Positions 7,729 through 12,125 of a stretch of 12,125 bases of DNA are shown piece by piece. The DNA is from JACCZR01 sp963830065 (lineage in GTDB: Bacteria > Actinomycetota > Thermoleophilia > Solirubrobacterales > Thermoleophilaceae), in the NCBI GenBank assembly GCA_963830065.1, contig CAWHLA010000001.1:1-12125 (forward strand), in the 5' to 3' direction. Every line of letters starts with the position of its first letter. Within the stretch, counting starts at the first letter, position 1. Below the pieces are notes generated by a model, which saw only the letters and a list, made by a program, of their open reading frames with translations, was not told the origin of the DNA and did no database searches. The translations under genes were made by a program, and so were the position numbers.

Positions 7729-8397
7729 TCAAACAGGCCCGGGGCCCTGGAGTTGCGCGCGAAGCGCACGGGCGGCCGCCTCGGGGTCGGCCGCGTCGCG
7801 GATCGCGCGAACCACGACGACGCGCCGCGCCCCGGCCTCCATCACATCCGCGAGGTTGGCGGCGTCGATGCCTCCAATGGCGAACCAGGGCCGTTCGCCC
7901 AAGGTTGTGGCGGCGTGACGGACATACTCGAGCCCTGCCGCCGGGCGACCCTCCTTGGTCGGCGTCGCCCACACCGGCCCGACGCTCACCTCGTCGGCCC
8001 CAGAGCCCAGCGCCGCCTCTAGCTGCGCGGGCGAGTGCGTGGACACCCCCACCAGCCGCTCATCGCCCACTATGGCGCGCGCCTCATCGACCGGCAGGTC
8101 GTCCTGGCCCACGTGCACGCCGTCGGCGTCGGCGGCCACGGCGAGGTCGGGCCTGTCGTTGATCCAGAAGAGCGCGCCCGCGTCATCGCAGAGCGCCCGA
8201 AGGCGGGACGCCGCCTCCAAGAGGGCTACGTCCGAAGCCGACCTGTCGCGCAACTGCACCATGTCGACGCCGCCACGAAGCGCTGCCTCCGCCACCGACA
8301 GGTCGGCGCAGCCGACGCAGAGGTACAGGCGCGCGCCCGCCAGGCGCCGGAGGCGGTCTGCCCCCGGTCCCGGCGAGCGTGGCCCGTCGACTCTCAG
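7729..8397 (-). CDS. thiE: Thiamine-phosphate synthase
   Basis: ThiE joins HMP pyrophosphate and thiazole phosphate to give thiamine phosphate in the cytoplasm. Family motifs are clear: Val-Gln-Leu-Arg-Asp-Arg (47-52 in the 222-residue form), ALFWINDRPDLAVAADADGV then His-Val-Gly-Gln-Asp-Asp (about 75-100), GPVWATPTKEGRPAAGLEYV (140-159) and PWFAIGGIDAANL (170-182). The start is a puzzle. The only ordinary start codon in frame near the 5' end is GTG 8295, which would cut off the first beta strand. Upstream in the same frame the sequence reads GARLYLCVGCADLS, as a ThiE N-terminus should, yet no ATG, GTG or TTG exists there. CTG 8397, which overlaps the TGA of the preceding gene (CTGA), gives 222 residues; CTG 8343 gives 204. 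The extent is therefore inferred. No riboswitch is seen before it. Confidence 0.88.
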   Translation of the reverse strand: MRVDGPRSPGPGADRLRRLAGARLYLCVGCADLSVAEAALRGGVDMVQLRDRSASDVALLEAASRLRALCDDAGALFWINDRPDLAVAADADGVHVGQDDLPVDEARAIVGDERLVGVSTHSPAQLEAALGSGADEVSVGPVWATPTKEGRPAAGLEYVRHAATTLGERPWFAIGGIDAANLADVMEAGARRVVVVRAIRDAADPEAAARALRAQLQGPGPV

Positions 8398-9613
8398 TTC
8401 GGCGGAGCCGGCGGCAGGACGATCGGACGGCCCGGCCGCTTGACCTTGCGCCTGTACTGGCGCCAGAAGCTCCGCAACCCAAAGAACGTCGGGTGCTTGC
8501 GGCCCCTCGTGGTCACCAGTCCGGTGTCGAAGAACCGCTGGCTGCTGCCCGGGGGCGGCGAGATCACGAGGTACTGGAGCATCGAGCGCACCCGCCGGTT
8601 GCGGTACGCGATCTGGAACGACTGCTTCAGGTAGGGACCCTGCAGCCTGCGCCGCACCTGGCGTCGCCCGGAGGCGAAGTAGCCGTGTTCGGTCAGGTAG
8701 ATCGGGAGGTTCCCGCCACCGACCTTGTTCAGCGCGCCGACCCGGCGGAGCCGGTCCAGGCCACGGGTCAGGTGGCTGAGCGCGCCGATCGTGGCGTTGT
8801 CTGCGCCCCTCCGCGGGCGGTTGGGGGCCCGCTGGAAGTCGTAGGGGTGGTGGGCATAGCCGTCAGCCCGCAGCCCTGGGCACCGTCGCGCGCGATACCT
8901 CCGGTTCACGCAGCCGAGCGCACGCAGGAAGGCCAGCGGCGCCGTCGAGCGGCCACGCTGGCGGTAGGGCACGGTCTCGCCGATCAGCACCTTCGCGCGG
9001 CTGTCCCGCGTCTTGATCGCCCGGTAGCCCTTGGTGAAGAGCTGGCGATACTGCCGCGGCGCGGTGCTCAGCGGCGCGAGCCAGGTGAACCAGTTGGGCT
9101 CGTTCCAGATCGAGTAACGGTCGACGCGGCCCTTGAAGTGGTCAACGGCCCGTCCGACCCACTCCTCGTAGTCGTCGGAGTTGGGGTTGCGCGGTCCGAC
9201 CTTCTTGTTCGAGGTGGCCCAAGCAGGCGCGGGGCCGGCGAGCGACAGGTGCACGCGCATGCCGTAGCGGGCGGCGGCGTCGATCGCGGCCTGGTACTTC
9301 TCGAAGTTGTAGCCGAGGGCTGTCGGCTTCGTCTTCGCGTTGCTGGAGCTTCGCCCAGTGTCTGCGTCCAGTTGACGACGATCCTGACGCGCGTCACGCC
9401 GAGCGACCTCGCGATCCGCAACGCCCGGTTGCGGTTCTTGTAGTAGCCCAGGTTGACGAACGCCTCGTCGTCCTGAATCGCGATCTCCATGCCGCGGGCG
9501 GCGTGCGCCTGGTCGGCAGTCGCCGCCGATACGAGACAGCAGGCGGAGGCCGCGAGTGCAGCAAGGACGATTCGGAGGCGGAGGGGTATGACGCGAAGTG
9601 TGTTTTTTCTCAT
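8394..9613 (-). pseudogene. Secreted clan GH-A glycoside-hydrolase-like protein with a one-base frameshift (paralog B)
   Basis: Two frames combine into one protein of about 406 residues. The first half reads from ATG 9613 through a signal peptide (hydrophobic residues about 14-30, then Ala-x-Ala sites near 38) to VTRVRIVVNWTQTLG. The second half continues RSSSNAKTKPTALGYNFEKY and is open to TGA 8396-8394. Adding one G to the GGG at 9356-9354 restores the frame. Counted in the repaired protein, WNEPNWFTW carries the likely acid/base Glu172 and IYLTEHGYF the likely nucleophile Glu309; His-His-Pro-Tyr is also present. It is clearly related to, but much less similar than, the two flanking hydrolases are to each other, and it lacks their C-terminal Arg/Gly-rich domain, ending in a Pro-rich tail. 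A GTG at 9664, overlapping the upstream TAG, is an alternative start, but ATG 9613 fits the signal peptide better. Since both catalytic residues are kept, the gene may be intact in the organism. Confidence 0.8.
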
Positions 9614-9663
9614 TAAGTGTGTTGGGCTCGGGGTCAATTGCTCAGACTGAAAGGAAAGGCGCA

Positions 9664-11079
9664 CTACCTGCTCGCTCGCTTGGTGCGGGTCGAAGATCCG
9701 ATCGTGACCCTCACCGTCGCGGTCGAGGCCCCGCGCACTCGGCGCGAGAGGTTGAAGTAGCCGCGGAGGTTGGTGCGTGCGGTCGCGAGAGTCCGGTATG
9801 ACCGGCCGCGCTTGACCTTAACGACAACGCCGGCGTTCGGGGCGCTGCGGAGTCCGCCGAAGACACCCAGGCGGCTCCCTCGTGCGCGGACGTAGAGCGG
9901 CATCTCGAACGCGCGGTAGACGCCCGGCTTCTTGGAGAAGTTCGAAAACCGGAGGCCCTGCTGGAAGGTCGAGTACCGATCGGGGCCGGCTGGGCGCAGC
10001 GGGTCGTCCACGAGCGAGTAGTGGGAGTAGGACACCACCGCGCGGTGACGGAAGGCGAGGTACTCGCTGTAGTCCATGTACCCGGGGACCCGGCGTATCG
10101 GGATCTGGAATCGATCGGGCGGGTTGGTCTGGAACCCGAACTCGGTGATCCACAGCGGCAGACGCCGCGGCAGGCGCCCGCGGCGGGCGACCTTGGACAT
10201 GGCGCGTGTCACTCGCCTGAGCGCGCCGATTGGAGCGTCGTCGCGAGAGGACGGGATGAAGCGCGGGCCCCTGCGCGAGGTGTACGGGTGATAAGCCAGC
10301 CCGGAGGTCGGGATGCGGGGCTGGCGCGCGGGGCAGCCCCGCGCGCGGCGGGCAGCGCCGCGATAGGGCCGATAGCGGCGATCGAGACATGCCATCTCGC
10401 GGATGAACTCCACCGGCCCGACCTTCGTGGCGCTGCGCGAGCCGAGCGGCGCCAGCTCGCCGATCAAGATCAGGTCTTTGGCGTGGCCGGAGCTCGCGAG
10501 CCCGCGGTGTCCGGCCAGGTACAGGTTGCGGTAGATGCTCGGCGAGAGTGCGCGCCTGCGCCGGTCGCGCTGGGGCTGAAGCCAGCTGCTGAGCCCGGGC
10601 TCGTTCCAGATCGACCAGATGTCGACGAGCCCGGAGTACCGACGCCCGACCGCACGGGCGAAGAGCTCGAACTCCGACGGGCTCGGGCGGTAGATGCCGT
10701 CGATGCGGCGAGTGTGCCGAGCGGTCGCGTAGTCCGGCGCCCGGCCACCGATGGAGACGAAGGGCCGCATCCCGCGGCTGCGGATGCCGGCCACCAGGTC
10801 GTCCATCAGCGAGAAGTCGTACGCCGCCGGACTCGAGGGGTCCGCCGGGCGTGAGCTGGGGGCCACGTCCCGCCAGAAGAGCTGCAGCTTCACGACGTCG
10901 GCGCCGAGATCTTGGAACTCGTTCAGCGTGTCACGCCGAACCTGGGCGTCGGGGGTCAAGGTCCGGGCGTTGTCCTGCATGATCAGCACCTGAGTAGGGG
11001 ATGCCTGGGCGGCGGCGGGCGCGAACGCGAACGCAGCCAACACCGGGGCCAGAAGTAAGAGTGTGCGAAGTCGTGACAT
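9664..11079 (-). CDS. Secreted clan GH-A glycoside-hydrolase-like protein (paralog C)
   Basis: A 471-residue protein from ATG 11079 to TAG 9664. Residues 1-27 are a signal peptide (LRTLLLLAPVLAAFAFAPAA, cleavage near Ala-Gln-Ala-Ser). The barrel core shows DIWSIWNEPGLSSWLQPQRD with Glu160 as likely acid/base, LAYHPYTSRRG (261-271), and WITEFGFQTNPPDRFQIP with Glu313 as likely nucleophile. A C-terminal Arg/Gly-rich beta-type domain contains GSRLGVFGGLR and GYFNLSRRVRG and ends Thr-Lys-Arg-Ala-Ser-Arg. It has the same length and architecture as the gene at 6308-7723. Substrate unknown; extracellular polysaccharide cleavage or remodelling is the natural inference. It is the first gene of the leftward cluster, so a promoter is expected in 11080-11232, though I see no convincing -10/-35 pair and no Shine-Dalgarno before the ATG. 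Confidence 0.92.
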   Translation of the reverse strand: MSRLRTLLLLAPVLAAFAFAPAAAQASPTQVLIMQDNARTLTPDAQVRRDTLNEFQDLGADVVKLQLFWRDVAPSSRPADPSSPAAYDFSLMDDLVAGIRSRGMRPFVSIGGRAPDYATARHTRRIDGIYRPSPSEFELFARAVGRRYSGLVDIWSIWNEPGLSSWLQPQRDRRRRALSPSIYRNLYLAGHRGLASSGHAKDLILIGELAPLGSRSATKVGPVEFIREMACLDRRYRPYRGAARRARGCPARQPRIPTSGLAYHPYTSRRGPRFIPSSRDDAPIGALRRVTRAMSKVARRGRLPRRLPLWITEFGFQTNPPDRFQIPIRRVPGYMDYSEYLAFRHRAVVSYSHYSLVDDPLRPAGPDRYSTFQQGLRFSNFSKKPGVYRAFEMPLYVRARGSRLGVFGGLRSAPNAGVVVKVKRGRSYRTLATARTNLRGYFNLSRRVRGASTATVRVTIGSSTRTKRASR

Positions 11080-11232
11080 GCGAACGGTGGCGGCGCCGAA
11101 AATGAGGACCAGATCGGCAGGCGACAGAACAAGCCCGGGAGGCCGAAGTTGCGGCCGCGACGCCTCTCAGGCGCCAGTGCGGTAGGAATCAGAGCGTGCC
11201 CTGCCCGACCCGTAGGTCACACTCTTAGCAAC
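11080..11232. other. Divergent intergenic region
   Basis: These 153 bases separate the leftward hydrolase cluster from the rightward DUF6458-like gene, so they should contain promoters for both. I see no clear sigma-70-type promoter pair on either strand. A small inverted repeat, CGCCT-CTC-AGGCG, lies at 11161-11173 and is too short to name. Confidence 0.5.
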
Positions 11233-11442
11233 ATGGCACTCGGAACGTCCATAGCCCTAATAGCAATCGGCGCGATCCTCAAGTTCGCGGTGAGCTTCAG
11301 CATCACCGGGATCGACATCAACGTCGTCGGCCTGATCCTCATGATCGTGGGGGTCCTCGGCTTGGCGATCTCGCTGGTGATGATGATCGCCGCCCCCGGT
11401 GGCGGCCGCGATCCACGGGACGCTCCCACGCGCCGCTTCTAG
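11233..11442 (+). CDS. Small two-helix membrane protein, DUF6458-like
   Basis: A 69-residue protein from ATG 11233 to TAG 11442. The first helix is GTSIALIAIGAILKFAVSFS and the second VVGLILMIVGVLGLAISLVM, joined by Ile-Thr-Gly-Ile-Asp-Ile-Asn; a short polar tail rich in Gly/Arg/Asp follows. This layout matches the small DUF6458 membrane proteins of actinobacteria, from memory. Function unknown. The frame is open further upstream, but that part has no membrane-protein character and ATG 11233 matches the start of known family members. It ends about nine bases before the TPP riboswitch and is on the same strand as thiO. Confidence 0.82.
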   Translation: MALGTSIALIAIGAILKFAVSFSITGIDINVVGLILMIVGVLGLAISLVMMIAAPGGGRDPRDAPTRRF

Positions 11443-11450
11443 ACTCCACA

Positions 11451-11546
11451 GGGTCACGGGAGCCCGGGCCAGACCGGGCTGAGAGGGCGGCTGGGTCGCC
11501 GCCGACCGTCGAACCTGATCCGGGTAGTGCCGGCGCAGGGAGACCG
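11451..11546 (+). ncRNA. TPP riboswitch (THI element)
   Basis: The conserved core can be read directly: CTGAGAGG at 11479-11486 and GAACCTGATCCGGGTAGTGC at 11511-11530 followed by CGGCGCAGGGA to 11541, both strong matches to the THI box. The stems fit: P1 GGTC 11452-11455 with GACC 11542-11545; P2 AGCCCG 11461-11466 with CGGGCT 11475-11480; P3 GGCGGC 11486-11491 with GCCGCC 11498-11503; P4/P5 CCGG 11520-11523 with CCGG 11530-11533. It binds thiamine pyrophosphate and lowers expression of the downstream thiamine gene, here thiO. Confidence 0.96.
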
Positions 11547-11552
11547 GGCAGC

Positions 11553-11575
11553 GACCCCCCGTCAGAGAGGAGGTC
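11553..11575 (+). promoter_or_regulatory. Possible Shine-Dalgarno-sequestering hairpin of the riboswitch
   Basis: GACC at 11553-11556 can pair with GGTC at 11572-11575. After one C/A mismatch, CC 11558-11559 pairs with GG 11569-11570, with CGTCAGAGA as the loop. The 3' arm covers the AGGAGG ribosome binding site of thiO. This would suit translational control by the TPP riboswitch. No terminator-like hairpin with a U-tract is seen instead. The pairing is short and is an inference. Confidence 0.45.
11568..11573 (+). promoter_or_regulatory. Ribosome binding site of thiO
   Basis: AGGAGG lies eight bases before TTG 11582 and decides that start, since there is no nearby ATG or GTG in frame ahead of the FAD-binding motif. 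It is the strongest Shine-Dalgarno motif before any gene start in this window. Confidence 0.85.
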
Positions 11576-11581
11576 ACGCTT

Positions 11582-12125
11582 TTGTCCGGTAGCCACGACG
11601 CGGTAGTAGTCGGCGGCGGCGTGATCGGCCTCGCGTGCGCGCACGAGGCTTCGCGGCGCGGCCTGTCGGTGCTCGTGGCCGAGCGGGACTCGGTCGGCGC
11701 CGGTGCCTCTGGAGTAGCCGCGGGCATGCTGGCACCCGTCACCGAGGCCGACTTCGGCGAGGAGCGCCTGCTGAAGATGAGCATCGAGGCGCGCGAGCGC
11801 TGGCCGGCGTTCGCTGCCCGGCTCGGGATCGACTCGACCCTGCGCCAGGACGGCGCCCTGGTGGTGGCTGCCGACCGCGACGACGCCGAGGCCCTGCGCC
11901 GCCTGCACGGCCTACAGCGGGAGCTGGGCTTGGACGCGCAGTGGCTGGGGCCGCGCGCCCTGCGCCGCCTCGCGCCCGGCCTGTCGCCGCGCGTGGCCGG
12001 CGGGATCGAGGCCCCGGGCGACGCCAGCGTCGACCCGTCGGTGGTGATCGCCGCCCTGGCCGAGGCCCTGCGCGATCAGGGTGCGGAGCTTCGGGAGGGC
12101 GCCCAGGTGGACTCCCTGCTACGCG
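11582..12125 (+). CDS. thiO: Glycine oxidase ThiO (N-terminal part, runs off right edge)
   Basis: A flavoprotein read from TTG 11582 for 181 codons to the window edge. ThiO oxidises glycine with O2 to iminoglycine (dehydroglycine), the nitrogen donor for the thiazole ring of thiamine, in the cytoplasm. Residues 6-21 read DAVVVGGGVIGLACAH, the GxGxxG FAD-binding fold at the N-terminus of the DAO family. This is followed by RGLSVLVAERDSVGAGASGV and Ala-Ala-Gly-Met-Leu-Ala-Pro (about residues 50-56), the motif typical of ThiO. Around residue 149, Ala-Pro-Gly-Asp-Ala-Ser-Val-Asp-Pro-Ser matches the family motif before the substrate domain. The TTG start is supported by the strong AGGAGG and the riboswitch ahead of it. 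In many genomes thiS and thiG follow; they would lie to the right. A related amino-acid oxidase is unlikely given the riboswitch. Confidence 0.94.
   Translation, partial: MSGSHDAVVVGGGVIGLACAHEASRRGLSVLVAERDSVGAGASGVAAGMLAPVTEADFGEERLLKMSIEARERWPAFAARLGIDSTLRQDGALVVAADRDDAEALRRLHGLQRELGLDAQWLGPRALRRLAPGLSPRVAGGIEAPGDASVDPSVVIAALAEALRDQGAELREGAQVDSLLR

Noticed and set aside
9596..9623. Direct repeat AAGTGTGTT in an AT-rich patch at the start of the middle hydrolase gene
   Set aside because: Two nine-base copies 19 bases apart around the start codon, with no further copies or partner structure; most likely chance in a short AT-rich stretch.
10021..10854. A 277-residue plus-strand open frame
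   Set aside because: It is the antisense of paralog C; a similar antisense frame exists opposite paralog A, as expected for conserved high-GC sequence rather than a gene.
11080..11232. Possible promoter elements such as TTGTTC (minus strand) and TAGGTC (plus strand)
   Set aside because: No -35/-10 pair with good match and spacing of about 17 could be found on either strand.
1..12125. CRISPR array, tRNA, transposase, phage or toxin-antitoxin genes
   Set aside because: No regular repeats, cloverleaf sequences, transposase motifs or matching small gene pairs were seen on either strand.

Overview
The window is high-GC DNA with almost every gene on the minus strand. It looks like a chromosomal fragment of a Thermoleophilia-type actinobacterium (Solirubrobacterales or relatives). 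The lineage call is inference. It rests on the GC-rich codon use, a small DUF6458-type membrane protein, secreted proteins rich in Arg/Gly with Ig-like C-terminal repeats, and a ThiE close to those I know from that group. I see no phage, transposon, CRISPR, tRNA or rRNA.

Reading the minus strand in transcription order (right to left): (i) 11079-6308 is a block of three secreted clan GH-A glycoside-hydrolase-like genes with thiE embedded between the second and third. The two outer hydrolases (9664-11079 and 6308-7723) are close paralogs of exactly equal length. The middle one (8394-9613) is more distant and has a one-base frameshift. (ii) 6282-4319 holds a small four-helix membrane protein followed by dihydrolipoamide dehydrogenase (lpd), closed by a clear hairpin terminator at 4280-4302. 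(iii) 4196-179 holds a secreted Ig-like protein (also frameshifted), a DsbA-fold HCCA-isomerase-like protein, an FKBP-type lipoprotein prolyl isomerase and an acyltransferase-3 membrane protein, closely spaced like an operon. (iv) The minus-strand start of pdhA (pyruvate dehydrogenase E1 alpha) runs off the left edge.

The right end carries plus-strand genes: a 69-residue DUF6458-like membrane protein (11233-11442), then a well-formed TPP riboswitch (about 11451-11546), then a strong ribosome binding site and thiO (glycine oxidase), which runs off the window. Thiamine synthesis is therefore split: thiO sits under the riboswitch on one strand, while thiE lies inside the hydrolase cluster on the other with no visible riboswitch. 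Lpd and PdhA serve the same complex but are separated here by four unrelated genes.

The points most worth checking are the duplicated hydrolase locus enclosing thiE, the two single-base frameshifts (each repaired by one base in a short G run), the missing standard start codon of thiE, and the riboswitch placed directly against the stop codon of the preceding gene. I found no convincing new defence or mobile system.
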